Assembly: GCF_025917685.1 (NCBI RefSeq)
Contig: NZ_CP089518.1
Location: forward strand, 90,001-150,000
Direction of reading: 5' to 3'
Length of the DNA stretch: 60,000 bases
Origin: Bacillus cereus
Lineage (GTDB): Bacteria; Bacillota; Bacilli; Bacillales; Bacillaceae_G
Part shown: positions 21,645-32,421 of the stretch, piece after piece
How positions within the stretch are numbered: the first letter of the stretch is position 1
How the letters are laid out: every line of letters starts with the position of its first letter
Notes under the pieces: model-generated
Told to the model about the DNA's origin: nothing
Database searches by the model: none
Seen by the model: the letters and a program-made list of their open reading frames with translations, nothing else
Program-made: the position numbers and the translations under genes

Positions 21645-21673
21645 TTGACTTCATAAAGAAGTTTTAATATAAT
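21645..21673 (+). promoter_or_regulatory. Sigma-A-type promoter of rplJ-rplL
   Basis: TTGACT (21645-21650) and TATAAT (21668-21673) have an ideal 17-bp spacer, directly after the rplA stop. Transcripts from here would carry the complete L10 leader. Confidence 0.88.
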
Positions 21674-21689
21674 TATTTATGTTGTGAAT

Positions 21690-21820
21690 TTAAATAGTGT
21701 ACCGTAGACAGTAGGTGTCATTCGACTTAATTTCCTACCTAGGTGTTAATATACGAAGCGGAATCTTTTTTCTGTGACTATATGCCTCCATGTCTACAAG
21801 TTGGGCATGGAGGTTTTTAG
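21690..21820 (+). promoter_or_regulatory. L10 ribosomal protein leader with terminal attenuator hairpin
   Basis: The leader contains the conserved GTAGACAGTAGGTG and TTTCCTACCTAGGTG segments (21704-21745), which pair as in known Firmicute L10 leaders. They are followed by a terminator-like stem CCTCCATG/CATGGAGG (21785-21813) with TTTTT. L10-L12 complex binding to such leaders lowers expression of rplJ and rplL. The 234-bp rplA-rplJ gap is fully accounted for by the promoter and this leader. Confidence 0.85.
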
Positions 21821-21867
21821 TGCACTTTCGGTACATCTTCTATATAATCTACAGGAGGTGTAATAAC

Positions 21868-22368
21868 ATGAGCAAAGTAATCGAAACTAAACAACAAGTT
21901 GTAACTGAAATCGCTGAAAAACTTCGTGAGAGTAAATCTACAATCGTTGTTGACTACCGTGGTTTAACAGTTTCTGAAGTAACAGAATTACGTAAAAACT
22001 TACGTGAGGCTGGCGTTGAGTTCAAAGTTTACAAAAACTCTTTAACTCGTCGTGCTGCAGAGTCTGCTGAAATGGCTGAGTTAAACGAATTCTTAACAGG
22101 ACCAAACGCAATCGCGTTCAGTAACGAGGATGTAGTTGCTCCTGCGAAAGTATTAAACGACTTCGCTACAAAACATGAAGCTTTAGAAATTAAAGCGGGC
22201 GTAATCGAAGGTAAACTTGTAACACTTGATGAGGTTAAAGCTATCGCTACTCTTCCATCACGTGAAGGCTTACTTTCTATGCTTCTTAGCGTTCTTCAAG
22301 CTCCAATCCGTAACCTTGCACTTGCTACTAAAGCAGTTGCAGAGCAAAAGGAAGAGCAAGGCGCTTAA
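21868..22368 (+). CDS. rplJ: 50S ribosomal protein L10
   Basis: L10 anchors the L12 dimers of the stalk that recruits translational GTPases. The 166-residue protein has the globular rRNA-binding domain with [23 protein letters not shown] (about 21-43, beginning [10 protein letters not shown]) and a C-terminal helix that carries L12. The ATG at 21868 follows ACAGGAGGTG. Reading frame upstream runs into the attenuator hairpin and is not coding. Confidence 0.96.
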   Translation: MSKVIETKQQVVTEIAEKLRESKSTIVVDYRGLTVSEVTELRKNLREAGVEFKVYKNSLTRRAAESAEMAELNEFLTGPNAIAFSNEDVVAPAKVLNDFATKHEALEIKAGVIEGKLVTLDEVKAIATLPSREGLLSMLLSVLQAPIRNLALATKAVAEQKEEQGA

Positions 22369-22435
22369 TTTTTTAAAAGATAATTACTTGTTATCTATAA
22401 AACAATACAAACCTATTTAAGGGAGGATATTTACA

Positions 22436-22795
22436 ATGACTAAAGAACAAATCATTGAAGCAGTTAAATCTATGACTGTATTAGAACTTAACGACTTAGT
22501 AAAAGCTATCGAGGAAGAATTCGGCGTAACTGCTGCTGCTCCTGTAGCTGTAGCTGGTGGCGCTGGTGAAGCTGCTGCTGAGAAAACTGAATTTGACGTA
22601 GTACTTGCAAGTGCTGGCGCTCAAAAAATCAAAGTTATCAAAGCTGTACGTGAAATCACTGGTCTTGGCTTAAAAGAAGCTAAAGAATTAGTTGACAACA
22701 CTCCAAAAGCAATCAAAGAAGGCGTTTCTAAAGAGGAAGCTGAAGAAATGAAAGCTAAACTTGAAGAAGTTGGCGCTGCTGTAGAAGTTAAGTAA
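22436..22795 (+). CDS. rplL: 50S ribosomal protein L7/L12
   Basis: L12 is the multi-copy stalk protein that binds initiation and elongation factors. The 119-residue acidic protein has an N-terminal dimerisation domain (1-35), an Ala/Gly hinge (about 36-52, [17 protein letters not shown]) and a C-terminal factor-binding domain with [26 protein letters not shown] precedes the ATG. A strong terminator follows 17 bp after the stop. Confidence 0.97.
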   Translation: MTKEQIIEAVKSMTVLELNDLVKAIEEEFGVTAAAPVAVAGGAGEAAAEKTEFDVVLASAGAQKIKVIKAVREITGLGLKEAKELVDNTPKAIKEGVSKEEAEEMKAKLEEVGAAVEVK

Positions 22796-22812
22796 TTAAC
22801 TTTTGATGCTTT

Positions 22813-22845
22813 AAAAAAGCTCGCTCTCATGCGAGCTTTTTTTTT
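22813..22845 (+). terminator. Terminator after rplL
   Basis: A 12-bp perfect stem AAAAAAGCTCGC/GCGAGCTTTTTT with a 6-nt loop runs into a T-tract. It closes the rplJL unit, and the next gene starts only about 25 bp later. Confidence 0.92.
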
Positions 22846-22870
22846 AACTGTAAAGAAAAGAGGTGGCCAT

Positions 22871-23470
22871 ATGGCAGACCATTATTTTTCTAACGACCCT
22901 TCTAGTAAAAGTGATCGTAAACGATGGGAATTTACACTTCGTGAATCTCGATTTACTTTTTTATCTGACCATGGGGTGTTCTCGAAAAACGAAGTGGACT
23001 TTGGTTCTCGTCTTTTAATTGAAGCGTTTCAAATGCCGGATATTAAAGGTGATATATTAGACGTAGGTTGCGGATACGGTCCTATTGGTTTATCGTTAGC
23101 GAAAGAGTTTCAAGGTCGTGACGTTCACATGGTGGATGTGAATGAAAGGGCGCTTGGGCTTGCGAAAGAAAACGCCGCTAATAACAGAATCGAGAATATA
23201 CGTATTTTCCAAAGTAGCGTCTATGAAAATGTAGATGGCAAGTATGCTGCTATTCTATCTAACCCTCCAATTCGTGCTGGTAAAGATGTCGTGCACGAGA
23301 TTTTAGAAAAGGCTGTGGAGTATTTGGTTTCAGGTGGAGAATTGTGGATTGTTATTCAAAAGAAACAAGGTGCACCATCTGCGCTGAAGAAACTAGAAGA
23401 AGTATTTTCTGAAGTTGAAGTTGTAGAAAAGAAAAAAGGATATTATATCATAAAATCAAAAAAGCGTTGA
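22871..23470 (+). CDS. Class I SAM-dependent methyltransferase, RsmC-like (YbxB)
   Basis: The 199-residue protein has the class I methyltransferase motif I ILDVGCGYGPIGLSLA (about 59-74) and the catalytic SNPPIRAGK, the NPPF-type motif used by N2-guanine RNA methyltransferases such as RsmC. It resembles the catalytic half of E. coli RsmC, so 16S rRNA is a plausible but unproven substrate. The ATG at 22871 follows AGAGGTGGCC. The frame extends upstream into the terminator and is rejected there. The gene sits between rplL and rpoB, as in B. subtilis. Confidence 0.88.
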   Translation: MADHYFSNDPSSKSDRKRWEFTLRESRFTFLSDHGVFSKNEVDFGSRLLIEAFQMPDIKGDILDVGCGYGPIGLSLAKEFQGRDVHMVDVNERALGLAKENAANNRIENIRIFQSSVYENVDGKYAAILSNPPIRAGKDVVHEILEKAVEYLVSGGELWIVIQKKQGAPSALKKLEEVFSEVEVVEKKKGYYIIKSKKR

Positions 23471-23495
23471 CGGTTATTTTTGGCTATGTTAACAT
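23467..23495 (+). promoter_or_regulatory. Candidate upstream promoter of rpoB-rpoC
   Basis: TTGACG overlaps the stop codon of the preceding methyltransferase gene, and TAACAT follows after 17 bp. A TATACA also lies slightly downstream. Transcripts from here would carry a leader of about 250 nt containing a terminator-like hairpin. Confidence 0.5.
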
Positions 23496-23593
23496 TATAC
23501 AATGCCAATATATGATTTTCTGCGTTGAGAAAGATGTATATTTTTGTTTCTCTTGGAAAAGATAGTAAAATCAGCAGATTATGAAACAGAATG

Positions 23594-23626
23594 ATGGTTT
23601 TCTTAAAGAAGCCATTTTTCTTTTTT
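23594..23626 (+). terminator. Terminator-like hairpin in the rpoB leader
   Basis: ATGG-T-TTCTT pairs with AAGAA-G-CCAT (one bulged T and one G-T pair) and runs into TTTTTCTTTTTTG. It lies between the two candidate rpoB promoters, so it could attenuate the upstream transcript. Confidence 0.6.
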
Positions 23627-23706
23627 GAGCAGGTAGAAAGACTCAACGTATCTATCTTTAAGAGAAAAAACTACGCTAATAGCAGTAGTTGTATTTATTT
23701 GTGATT

Positions 23707-23735
23707 TTGCACAAATTTTTTTGTGCATTTATAAT
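23707..23735 (+). promoter_or_regulatory. Candidate proximal promoter of rpoB with overlapping inverted repeat
   Basis: TTGCAC (23707-23712) and TATAAT (23730-23735) are separated by 17 bp. An 8-bp inverted repeat TGCACAAA/TTTGTGCA (23708-23715 and 23720-23727) spans the -35 and spacer. It could be an operator, or a terminator-like hairpin for upstream transcripts. The start codon would be about 20 nt from +1. Confidence 0.6.
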
Positions 23736-23760
23736 ACTCATGATTTGAGGGGTGAAGCAG

Positions 23761-26700
23761 TTGACAGGTCAACTAGTTCAATACGGACGCCACCGCCAAC
23801 GAAGAAGTTATGCCCGTATTAGTGAAGTATTAGAGTTACCAAATCTTATCGAAATTCAAACCTCTTCTTATCAGTGGTTTCTTGATGAGGGTTTGCGAGA
23901 AATGTTCCAGGACATTTCTCCGATCGAAGACTTTACGGGAAATCTATCGCTTGAATTTATCGACTACAGCTTAGGTGAACCTAAATACTCTGTAGACGAA
24001 TGCAAAGAGCGTGATGTGACGTATGCAGCACCACTTCGTGTAAAAGTGCGTCTAATCAACAAGGAAACTGGTGAAGTAAAAGAACAAGATGTGTTCATGG
24101 GAGATTTCCCACTCATGACAGAGACTGGAACATTCGTAATTAACGGTGCAGAACGTGTTATCGTTTCCCAGTTAGTTCGCTCTCCAAGCGTATACTATAG
24201 TGGCAAAGTGGATAAAAACGGAAAACGTGGTTTTACTGCTACTGTAATTCCAAACCGCGGAGCTTGGTTAGAGTATGAAACAGATGCTAAGGATGTTGTA
24301 TATGTGCGTATTGACCGTACGCGTAAACTTCCTGTAACTGTTTTGTTACGCGCATTAGGGTTTGGCTCTGATCAAGAAATCACCGAGCTTTTAGGTGATA
24401 ACGAATACTTAAGCAATACGTTAGAAAAAGACAACACAGATAGCACAGAAAAAGCATTGCTTGAAATTTATGAGCGTCTACGTCCTGGTGAACCACCAAC
24501 AGTAGAAAATGCAAAGAGCTTACTTGTGTCTCGTTTCTTTGATCCAAAGCGCTATGATTTAGCAAATGTAGGTCGCTATAAGATCAACAAAAAGCTACAC
24601 ATTAAAAACAGATTGTTTAACCAACGTTTAGCTGAAACATTAGTGGATCCAGAAACTGGTGAAATTTTAGCGGCAGAAGGAACAATCTTAGATCGTCGTA
24701 CACTGGATCGCATTTTACCTTACTTAGAGAAAAACATTGGATTCAAAACAGCGAAACCAATGGGTGGAGTGGTAGAAGGCGATGTTGAGCTGCAATCTAT
24801 TAAGATTTATGCTCCAGAATCAGAAGGCGAACGTTCTATCAACGTAATTGGGAATGCAAATATTACTCGCGATGTAAAACACATCACACCAGGTGATATT
24901 CTGGCTTCTATTAGTTACTTCTTCAACTTACTATACAAAGTAGGGGATACAGATGATATTGACCACTTAGGAAACCGTCGTCTGCGTTCAGTAGGAGAAC
25001 TATTACAAAACCAATTCCGTATCGGTCTTTCTCGTATGGAACGTGTTGTTCGTGAGAGAATGTCGATTCAAGATACAAATGCAATTACACCACAGGCATT
25101 AATCAATATTCGTCCTGTTATTGCATCTATTAAAGAGTTCTTCGGAAGTTCTCAGTTATCTCAGTTCATGGACCAAACAAACCCATTAGCAGAGTTAACT
25201 CACAAACGAAGACTATCTGCATTAGGACCCGGTGGTTTAACGCGTGAGCGCGCAGGCTTTGAAGTACGTGACGTTCACTACTCTCACTATGGTCGTATGT
25301 GTCCAATTGAAACACCAGAGGGACCAAACATCGGTTTGATTAACTCATTATCTTCGTTCGCGAAAGTAAATGAGTTTGGTTTCATCGAAACACCATACCG
25401 TCGTGTTGACCCAGAAACTGGTCTCGTAACAGGGCATGTTGATTATTTAACAGCAGATGAAGAAGATAATTATGTTGTAGCCCAAGCGAATATGAAATTA
25501 TCTGAAGAAGGAGAATTCCTTGATGAAGATATCGTAGCTCGTTTCCGTGGTGAAAACATTGTCACAAATAAAGAGCGCATCGACTACATGGATGTATCTC
25601 CAAAACAAGTAGTGTCGGCAGCGACAGCTTGTATTCCGTTCTTAGAAAACGATGACTCTAACCGCGCACTTATGGGAGCGAACATGCAACGTCAGGCGGT
25701 TCCGTTAATGAATCCGGAATCTCCGATTGTAGGTACAGGTATGGAGTACGTATCAGCAAAAGACTCAGGTGCTGCAGTAATCTGTAAATACCCTGGTGTT
25801 GTTGAGCGCGTAGAAGCACGTGAAATTTGGGTACGTCGCTATGTAGAAGTTGACGGTCAAACAGTAAAAGGCGATTTAGATCGCTACAAAATGCAGAAAT
25901 TCATTCGTTCTAACCAAGGAACTTGTTACAACCAACGTCCAATCGTAAGTGTTGGAAATGAAGTTGTAAAAGGTGAAATCCTTGCGGATGGTCCTTCTAT
26001 GGAACTAGGCGAATTAGCACTTGGACGTAACGTGCTTGTTGGCTTCATGACATGGGACGGTTATAACTACGAGGATGCGATCATCATGAGTGAGCGCCTT
26101 GTAAAAGATGATGTGTACACTTCTATTCATATTGAAGAATATGAGTCAGAAGCTCGTGATACGAAGCTTGGACCAGAAGAAATTACACGTGATATTCCGA
26201 ATGTTGGAGAAGATGCACTTCGTAACCTTGACGAGCGCGGTATTATTCGCGTCGGTGCTGAAGTAAAAGATGGAGACCTACTTGTTGGTAAAGTAACACC
26301 AAAAGGTGTAACAGAATTAACGGCAGAAGAACGTCTATTACATGCAATCTTCGGTGAAAAAGCGCGTGAAGTACGTGATACATCACTACGTGTACCACAC
26401 GGTGGTGGCGGTATTATCTTAGACGTAAAAGTATTCAACCGTGAAGATGGCGATGAATTGCCACCAGGCGTGAATCAACTTGTACGTGCATATATCGTTC
26501 AAAAACGTAAAATTTCTGAAGGTGACAAGATGGCCGGACGTCACGGTAACAAAGGTGTTATCTCTCGTATTTTACCAGAAGAAGATATGCCTTACTTACC
26601 AGACGGTACGCCAATCGATATCATGTTAAACCCATTAGGGGTACCATCTCGTATGAATATCGGTCAGGTATTAGAGCTTCATCTTGGTATGGCAGCAAGA

Positions 26701-27294
26701 TATCTTGGTATTCACATTGCAACACCAGTATTCGATGGTGCTCGTGAGGAAGATGTATGGGGCACAATTGAAGAAGCTGGTATGGCAAATGACGCGAAAA
26801 CAATCCTGTATGACGGACGTACTGGTGAACCATTCGATAACCGCGTATCTGTTGGTGTCATGTATATGATCAAACTTGCGCACATGGTTGACGATAAACT
26901 TCATGCTCGTTCTACTGGACCATACTCACTTGTAACGCAGCAACCTCTTGGAGGTAAAGCTCAGTTCGGTGGACAGCGTTTCGGTGAGATGGAGGTTTGG
27001 GCACTTGAAGCTTACGGTGCTGCTTATACTCTTCAAGAAATCTTAACAGTGAAGTCTGATGATGTTATTGGACGTGTTAAGACGTATGAAGCAATTGTTA
27101 AAGGCGAAAATGTTCCAGAGCCAGGCGTTCCAGAATCATTCAAAGTATTGATTAAAGAACTGCAAAGTTTAGGTATGGACGTTAAAATGATGTCTAGCGA
27201 CGACACAGAAATTGAAATGCGTGATACGGAAGATGACGATGATCATCAATCAGCAGATAAATTGAATGTCGAAGTTGAGACAACTAAGGAATAA
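23761..27294 (+). CDS. rpoB: DNA-directed RNA polymerase beta subunit
   Basis: RpoB forms one pincer and part of the active site of RNA polymerase. The protein is 1177 residues when started at TTG 23761 ([15 protein letters not shown]), preceded by GAGGGGTG with correct spacing. A GTG nine bases upstream overlaps that site. The rifampicin region at about 461-495 ([15 protein letters not shown] through [12 protein letters not shown]) has the drug-sensitive residues. The [13 protein letters not shown] motif and the C-terminal clamp segment [13 protein letters not shown] are present. The tail is acidic. rpoC follows after 37 bp. Confidence 0.98.
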   Translation: MTGQLVQYGRHRQRRSYARISEVLELPNLIEIQTSSYQWFLDEGLREMFQDISPIEDFTGNLSLEFIDYSLGEPKYSVDECKERDVTYAAPLRVKVRLINKETGEVKEQDVFMGDFPLMTETGTFVINGAERVIVSQLVRSPSVYYSGKVDKNGKRGFTATVIPNRGAWLEYETDAKDVVYVRIDRTRKLPVTVLLRALGFGSDQEITELLGDNEYLSNTLEKDNTDSTEKALLEIYERLRPGEPPTVENAKSLLVSRFFDPKRYDLANVGRYKINKKLHIKNRLFNQRLAETLVDPETGEILAAEGTILDRRTLDRILPYLEKNIGFKTAKPMGGVVEGDVELQSIKIYAPESEGERSINVIGNANITRDVKHITPGDILASISYFFNLLYKVGDTDDIDHLGNRRLRSVGELLQNQFRIGLSRMERVVRERMSIQDTNAITPQALINIRPVIASIKEFFGSSQLSQFMDQTNPLAELTHKRRLSALGPGGLTRERAGFEVRDVHYSHYGRMCPIETPEGPNIGLINSLSSFAKVNEFGFIETPYRRVDPETGLVTGHVDYLTADEEDNYVVAQANMKLSEEGEFLDEDIVARFRGENIVTNKERIDYMDVSPKQVVSAATACIPFLENDDSNRALMGANMQRQAVPLMNPESPIVGTGMEYVSAKDSGAAVICKYPGVVERVEAREIWVRRYVEVDGQTVKGDLDRYKMQKFIRSNQGTCYNQRPIVSVGNEVVKGEILADGPSMELGELALGRNVLVGFMTWDGYNYEDAIIMSERLVKDDVYTSIHIEEYESEARDTKLGPEEITRDIPNVGEDALRNLDERGIIRVGAEVKDGDLLVGKVTPKGVTELTAEERLLHAIFGEKAREVRDTSLRVPHGGGGIILDVKVFNREDGDELPPGVNQLVRAYIVQKRKISEGDKMAGRHGNKGVISRILPEEDMPYLPDGTPIDIMLNPLGVPSRMNIGQVLELHLGMAARYLGIHIATPVFDGAREEDVWGTIEEAGMANDAKTILYDGRTGEPFDNRVSVGVMYMIKLAHMVDDKLHARSTGPYSLVTQQPLGGKAQFGGQRFGEMEVWALEAYGAAYTLQEILTVKSDDVIGRVKTYEAIVKGENVPEPGVPESFKVLIKELQSLGMDVKMMSSDDTEIEMRDTEDDDDHQSADKLNVEVETTKE

Positions 27295-27331
27295 TTGGGA
27301 TAACCTGTAGACTAAAAGGGAGGTAGGCCCC

Positions 27332-30300
27332 TTGATAGATGTAAATAACTTTGAATATATGAAGATTGGACTTGCTTCACCTGACAAGATTCGTTCTTGG
27401 TCATACGGTGAAGTTAAGAAACCAGAAACGATTAATTATCGTACGTTAAAGCCTGAAAAAGACGGCTTGTTCTGTGAGCGTATTTTCGGACCACAAAAGG
27501 ACTGGGAATGTCATTGCGGAAAATATAAACGTGTACGTTATAAAGGTGTAGTTTGTGATCGATGTGGCGTTGAAGTAACGCGTGCAAAAGTTCGTCGTGA
27601 ACGTATGGGTCATATCGAATTAGCTGCTCCTGTATCTCATATTTGGTATTTCAAAGGTATCCCGAGCCGCATGGGACTTGTCTTAGACATGTCCCCTCGC
27701 GCGCTTGAAGAAGTAATTTATTTCGCTTCTTATGTTGTAACAGAAAGTGGAGATACACCACTTGATAAGAAGCAATTACTTTCTGAAAAAGAATACCGTG
27801 CATATCGTGATCGATATGGCAGCACATTCCAGGCTGCTATGGGTGCAGAAGCGATTAAAAAGCTATTACAAGACATCGATTTAGATAAAGAAGTAGACTT
27901 CTTAAAGGAAGAATTAAAAACAGCACAAGGACAACGACGTACTCGTGCTATTAAACGTCTAGAAGTATTAGAAGCATTCCGTAACTCTGGAAATCACCCA
28001 TCTTGGATGATCCTAGATGTTCTTCCAGTTATCCCACCAGAACTACGCCCAATGGTACAGTTGGATGGTGGACGTTTTGCTACTTCTGATTTAAACGACT
28101 TATACCGTCGTGTAATTAACCGTAACAACCGTTTAAAACGTCTATTGGACTTAGGTGCACCAAGCATCATCGTTCAAAACGAAAAACGTATGTTACAAGA
28201 AGCTGTAGACGCATTAATCGATAATGGTCGCCGTGGCCGTCCAGTTACTGGACCAGGTAACCGTCCATTAAAATCACTATCTCACATGCTTAAAGGTAAA
28301 CAAGGACGTTTCCGTCAAAACTTACTAGGTAAACGTGTTGACTACTCTGGTCGTTCTGTAATCGTTGTAGGACCGAACTTAAAGATGTACCAATGTGGAT
28401 TACCGAAAGAAATGGCACTTGAACTGTTCAAACCTTTCGTTATGAAAGAGTTAGTGGAAAAAGGGTTAGCACACAACATTAAGAGTGCGAAACGTAAAAT
28501 CGAGCGTGTACAACCTGAAGTTTGGGACGTTTTAGAATCTGTGATCAAAGAACATCCAGTACTTCTAAACCGCGCACCAACACTTCACCGTCTTGGTATC
28601 CAGGCGTTTGAACCTACATTAGTAGAAGGTCGTGCAATCCGTCTTCACCCACTTGTATGTACTGCATACAATGCGGACTTTGATGGTGACCAAATGGCGG
28701 TTCACGTTCCGTTATCATCAGAAGCACAAGCAGAAGCTCGTATTCTTATGTTAGCGGCACAAAACATCTTGAATCCAAAAGACGGAAAACCAGTTGTTAC
28801 TCCATCTCAGGATATGGTATTAGGTAACTACTACTTAACACTTGAGCGTGAAGGTGCAATCGGTGAAGGTATGGTCTTCAAAGATGCAAACGAAGCAATA
28901 CTTGCATACCAAAATGGATATGTACATCTGCACACACGTGTTGCAGTTGCTGCAAGTTCAGTAAATAATGTAACATTTACTGAAGAGCAGAAGAGTAAGC
29001 TTCTATTAACAACAGTTGGTAAATTAATATTTAACGAGATCTTACCAGAGTCGTTCCCTTATATTAATGAACCAACAAATTCAAACCTTGAAAAAGAAAC
29101 ACCAGCGGAATATTTCGTTGAAAAAGGTGCGAACATTAAAGAAATTATTGCTAGTCGCGAAGAAGTGGCACCATTTAGCAAGAAGATTCTTGGTAACATC
29201 ATTGCGGAAGTATTCAAGCGTTTCAAAATTACAGAGACGTCTCGCATGCTTGACCGTATGAAGAACCTAGGATTTATGTACTCTACAAAAGCTGGTATTA
29301 CAGTTGGGGTATCTGACATTCTTGTATTAGGTGAAAAAGATGAAATTCTCCACGAAGCACAAGCAAAAGTAGATAATGTAATTAAACAATTCCGTCGCGG
29401 TTTAATCACGGAAGAAGAACGTTACGATCGCGTTATCTCTATTTGGAGTAATGCAAAAGATGTTATCCAAGGAAAACTGATGAAGTCCTTGAATAAACGC
29501 AACCCAATCTTCATGATGAGTGATTCCGGTGCCCGTGGTAACGCATCTAACTTCACTCAGCTTGCTGGTATGCGTGGTCTGATGGCCAATCCATCTGGTC
29601 GTATCATTGAACTTCCGATCAAATCAAGTTTCCGTGAAGGTTTAACAGTACTTGAGTACTTCATCTCTACGCATGGTGCTCGTAAAGGTCTTGCCGATAC
29701 AGCACTTAAGACTGCCGATTCTGGTTACTTAACACGTCGTCTTGTAGACGTTGCACAAGATGTAATTGTTCGTGAAGATGATTGTGGAACAGATCGTGGT
29801 TTACTAATCGGTGCGATTAAAGAGGGTAATGAAGTAATTGAGTCATTATATGATCGTCTTGTTGGACGTTTTGCAAGAAAAACTGTAAAACATCCTGAAA
29901 CAGGTGAAGTATTAGTTGCTGAAAATCAATTAATTACTGAAGATATCGCTCATATCGTTGAAAATTCGGGTGTTGAAACTGTAAACATTCGTTCAGCGTT
30001 TACGTGTAATACTCGCCATGGTGTATGTAAGAAGTGTTACGGTCGTAACTTAGCAACTGGTACAGACGTAGAAGTAGGAGAAGCGGTAGGTATTATCGCA
30101 GCTCAATCTATCGGTGAGCCAGGTACACAGTTAACGATGCGTACGTTCCATACAGGTGGGGTTGCCGGAGATGATATCACACAAGGTTTACCTCGTATCC
30201 AAGAGATCTTTGAAGCTCGTAATCCGAAAGGTCAGGCAGTTATCAGTGAAATCGACGGTGTTATCGCAGCGATCAACGATGTTAAAGATCGTCAAGAAGT

Positions 30301-30943
30301 AGTTGTACAGGGTGAAGTTGAAGCTCGTACGTATGCTATTCCTTACGGTGCTCGTCTGAAAGTAACTCCAGGACAGCCAATTAGCCACGGTAAAGAGTTA
30401 ACAGAAGGTTCTATTGATCCGAAAGAATTACTAAAAGTAACGGACATTACGGCAGTTCAAGAATACCTATTACGTGAAGTTCAAAAAGTATACCGTATGC
30501 AAGGGGTAGAAATTGGCGACAAACACGTAGAAGTAATGGTACGTCAAATGCTACGTAAAGTTCGTGTAAGTGATGCGGGTGAAACAGATGTATTACCAGG
30601 AACATTACTAGATATCCATCAGTTTACTGATGCGAATGCGAAGGTGTTACTACAAGGTAAACAACCAGCGACAGCTAGACCTGTTTTACTTGGTATTACA
30701 AAAGCTTCACTTGAAACTGATTCATTCTTATCTGCAGCATCATTCCAAGAAACAACTCGTGTCTTAACTGATGCAGCAATTAAAGGTAAACGTGATGAGC
30801 TTCTAGGATTGAAAGAGAACGTTATTATCGGTAAACTTGTTCCTGCTGGAACAGGTATGAATCGTTATCGCAAAGTGGACCTTGTAAAAACAACACAAGA
30901 TGACATGAATGTAGAAAACGATGAGATTTATGTGGAACAGTAA
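27332..30943 (+). CDS. rpoC: DNA-directed RNA polymerase beta' subunit
   Basis: RpoC carries the catalytic magnesium site. The 1203-residue protein has the zinc ribbon [20 protein letters not shown] near 60-80 and the active-site motif NADFDGD at 447-453. The bridge-helix and trigger-loop region shows [12 protein letters not shown] and [15 protein letters not shown], and a second Cys set is [11 protein letters not shown]. Translation starts at TTG 27332 after AAGGGAGGTAGG, so both large polymerase subunits use TTG. The stop is followed by A+T-rich sequence and a new promoter-like region before the L7Ae-like gene. Confidence 0.98.
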   Translation: MIDVNNFEYMKIGLASPDKIRSWSYGEVKKPETINYRTLKPEKDGLFCERIFGPQKDWECHCGKYKRVRYKGVVCDRCGVEVTRAKVRRERMGHIELAAPVSHIWYFKGIPSRMGLVLDMSPRALEEVIYFASYVVTESGDTPLDKKQLLSEKEYRAYRDRYGSTFQAAMGAEAIKKLLQDIDLDKEVDFLKEELKTAQGQRRTRAIKRLEVLEAFRNSGNHPSWMILDVLPVIPPELRPMVQLDGGRFATSDLNDLYRRVINRNNRLKRLLDLGAPSIIVQNEKRMLQEAVDALIDNGRRGRPVTGPGNRPLKSLSHMLKGKQGRFRQNLLGKRVDYSGRSVIVVGPNLKMYQCGLPKEMALELFKPFVMKELVEKGLAHNIKSAKRKIERVQPEVWDVLESVIKEHPVLLNRAPTLHRLGIQAFEPTLVEGRAIRLHPLVCTAYNADFDGDQMAVHVPLSSEAQAEARILMLAAQNILNPKDGKPVVTPSQDMVLGNYYLTLEREGAIGEGMVFKDANEAILAYQNGYVHLHTRVAVAASSVNNVTFTEEQKSKLLLTTVGKLIFNEILPESFPYINEPTNSNLEKETPAEYFVEKGANIKEIIASREEVAPFSKKILGNIIAEVFKRFKITETSRMLDRMKNLGFMYSTKAGITVGVSDILVLGEKDEILHEAQAKVDNVIKQFRRGLITEEERYDRVISIWSNAKDVIQGKLMKSLNKRNPIFMMSDSGARGNASNFTQLAGMRGLMANPSGRIIELPIKSSFREGLTVLEYFISTHGARKGLADTALKTADSGYLTRRLVDVAQDVIVREDDCGTDRGLLIGAIKEGNEVIESLYDRLVGRFARKTVKHPETGEVLVAENQLITEDIAHIVENSGVETVNIRSAFTCNTRHGVCKKCYGRNLATGTDVEVGEAVGIIAAQSIGEPGTQLTMRTFHTGGVAGDDITQGLPRIQEIFEARNPKGQAVISEIDGVIAAINDVKDRQEVVVQGEVEARTYAIPYGARLKVTPGQPISHGKELTEGSIDPKELLKVTDITAVQEYLLREVQKVYRMQGVEIGDKHVEVMVRQMLRKVRVSDAGETDVLPGTLLDIHQFTDANAKVLLQGKQPATARPVLLGITKASLETDSFLSAASFQETTRVLTDAAIKGKRDELLGLKENVIIGKLVPAGTGMNRYRKVDLVKTTQDDMNVENDEIYVEQ

Positions 30944-30985
30944 AATTTTCCGTCGTAAATTTTGTATAAAAACATCTAATCCTAG

Positions 30986-31018
30986 TTGACATTGTATGAG
31001 TCAAAATGTTACTATAAT
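30986..31018 (+). promoter_or_regulatory. Candidate promoter before the L7Ae-like gene and str operon
   Basis: A consensus TTGACA (30986-30991) and consensus TATAAT (31013-31018) are present but 21 bp apart, longer than usual. TTGTAT at 30992-30997 would give a 15-bp spacer. A promoter is likely, but its exact -35 is uncertain. Confidence 0.45.
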
Positions 31019-31056
31019 CAAGGTTGCTCCTGAACGATGCTTTGGAGGATATTTAT

Positions 31057-31305
31057 ATGTCTTATCAAAAAGTGTCAAATGCTGAAAATGTAGTCGTTGG
31101 TCATAAACGAACATTGGAAGCAATCAAAAACGGTATAGTTAAAGAAGTTGTTATTGCGGAAGATGCTGATGTGCGGTTAACCCATATTATCATTCGCACT
31201 GCTTTGCAACATAACATACCCATAACAAAAGTTGAATCAGTTCGTAAGCTTGGAAAAGTTTCGGGGATTCAAGTAGGAGCTTCAGCAATAGGAATAATAA
31301 GTTAA
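31057..31305 (+). CDS. L7Ae/L30e-family K-turn-binding protein (YbxF-like)
   Basis: The 82-residue protein is a single L7Ae-type domain. In B. subtilis YbxF (also named RplGB) binds kink-turn RNA and associates with ribosomes. Family features visible are NVVVGHKRTLEAIKNG, the VVIAEDADVR core and the IPITKVESVRKLGKVSG region that contacts RNA. The ATG at 31057 follows TTTGGAGGAT and gives the standard length. It lies between rpoC and rpsL as in other bacilli. The T-box K-turn at 14195-14293 is the kind of RNA it binds in vitro. Confidence 0.9.
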   Translation: MSYQKVSNAENVVVGHKRTLEAIKNGIVKEVVIAEDADVRLTHIIIRTALQHNIPITKVESVRKLGKVSGIQVGASAIGIIS

Positions 31306-31309
31306 AACT

Positions 31310-31356
31310 GTTTTTGTGAGGAGAGAGCATTTGCTCTTCCTTGCAAAAACTTTGTT
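31310..31356 (+). promoter_or_regulatory. Long hairpin upstream of rpsL
   Basis: GTTTTTG (31310-31316) pairs with CAAAAAC (31344-31350), and the inside arms GAGAGAGC and GCTCTTCC extend the stem with mismatches. TTTGTTTTC follows, so this is a possible weak terminator. A second small stem ACCAC/GTGGT (31372-31376 and 31385-31389) lies just before the rpsL Shine-Dalgarno. Confidence 0.55.
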
Positions 31357-31419
31357 TTCAACTAATAATGAACCACCTGGATATGTGGTCATACAAACAT
31401 GCGAAGGGAGGATAATCAA

Positions 31420-31842
31420 ATGCCTACTATTAACCAATTAGTGAGAAATGGTCGTACTGATAAAGTATGGAAATCTAAATCACCTGCGTTAAACAAAGGT
31501 TTTAACTCTTTAAAGAAAAAATCAACTGATATCTCTGCACCTCAAAAACGTGGTGTATGTACTCGTGTTGGTACAATGACTCCAAAGAAACCTAACTCAG
31601 CGTTACGTAAATACGCTCGTGTACGTTTAACAAACGGTATTGAAGTTACAGCTTACATCCCAGGTATCGGTCATAACCTACAAGAGCATAGCGTAGTATT
31701 AATTCGCGGTGGTCGAGTAAAGGATTTACCAGGGGTACGTTACCACATCGTTCGTGGAGCGCTTGATACAGCTGGTGTTGACAAACGTATGCAAGGACGT
31801 TCTAAATATGGTACTAAGCGACCAAAACCTGCTAAAAAATAA
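31420..31842 (+). CDS. rpsL: 30S ribosomal protein S12
   Basis: S12 lines the decoding centre. The 140-residue protein has the conserved [11 protein letters not shown] loop with Lys56 and the [10 protein letters not shown] loop with Lys101. These are the positions where streptomycin resistance arises, and both are wild type. The ATG at 31420 follows GAAGGGAGGAT. It is the first gene of the classical str cluster rpsL-rpsG-fusA-tuf. Confidence 0.97.
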   Translation: MPTINQLVRNGRTDKVWKSKSPALNKGFNSLKKKSTDISAPQKRGVCTRVGTMTPKKPNSALRKYARVRLTNGIEVTAYIPGIGHNLQEHSVVLIRGGRVKDLPGVRYHIVRGALDTAGVDKRMQGRSKYGTKRPKPAKK

Positions 31843-31871
31843 TAAACTTATAATGAAAGGAGGAACTCAAT

Positions 31872-32342
31872 ATGCCTCGTAAAGGACCTGTTGCGAAACG
31901 TGACGTGTTACCAGATCCAATGTACAATTCGAAACTAGTAACACGCCTAATCAACAAAATGATGGTTGACGGTAAAAAAGGTAAATCTCAAACAATTCTT
32001 TATAACGCTTTCGATATCGTTCGTGAACGTTCAGATAAAGAACCAATGGAAGTATTCGAGCAAGCTCTTAAGAACATCATGCCTGTTCTTGAAGTACGCG
32101 CTCGTCGTGTTGGTGGTGCTAACTACCAAGTTCCAGTTGAGGTTCGTCCAGAACGCCGTACAACTTTAGGTCTTCGCTGGTTAGTAAACTATGCTCGTCT
32201 TCGTGGTGAAAAAACTATGGAAGAGCGTCTAGCTTACGAAATCTTAGATGCAGCTAACAATGCTGGTGCATCTGTTAAGAAACGTGAAGACACTCATAAA
32301 ATGGCAGAAGCTAACAAAGCATTTGCTCATTACCGTTGGTAG
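31872..32342 (+). CDS. rpsG: 30S ribosomal protein S7
   Basis: S7 initiates assembly of the 30S head and contacts the E-site tRNA. The 156-residue protein starts [16 protein letters not shown] and has the helical core, including the [12 protein letters not shown] beta-hairpin (about 75-87) and the RWLVNYAR segment. GAAAGGAGGAAC precedes the ATG. In E. coli S7 represses this operon from the rpsL-rpsG gap, but here that gap is only 29 bp and shows no obvious structure. Confidence 0.97.
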   Translation: MPRKGPVAKRDVLPDPMYNSKLVTRLINKMMVDGKKGKSQTILYNAFDIVRERSDKEPMEVFEQALKNIMPVLEVRARRVGGANYQVPVEVRPERRTTLGLRWLVNYARLRGEKTMEERLAYEILDAANNAGASVKKREDTHKMAEANKAFAHYRW

Positions 32343-32400
32343 GATTCAACGTAAAATAAATGTAAGCATAAACCGCTTTATTTGTCGCTTATGGAAGTGT

Positions 32401-32421
32401 GGAGAGGGAGAATGCCTCTCC
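32401..32421 (+). repeat. Hairpin in the rpsG-fusA gap
   Basis: GGAGAGG and CCTCTCC form a 7-bp stem with a 7-nt loop and no T-tract. The 206-bp gap otherwise holds A+T-rich sequence. It may be an mRNA stability or processing element. Confidence 0.4.

Noticed and set aside
25141..25240. Possible rifampicin-resistance change in RpoB
   Set aside because: The cluster I residues read as wild type ([17 protein letters not shown]).
31570..31730. Possible streptomycin-resistance change in S12
   Set aside because: Lys56 and Lys101 are both present.
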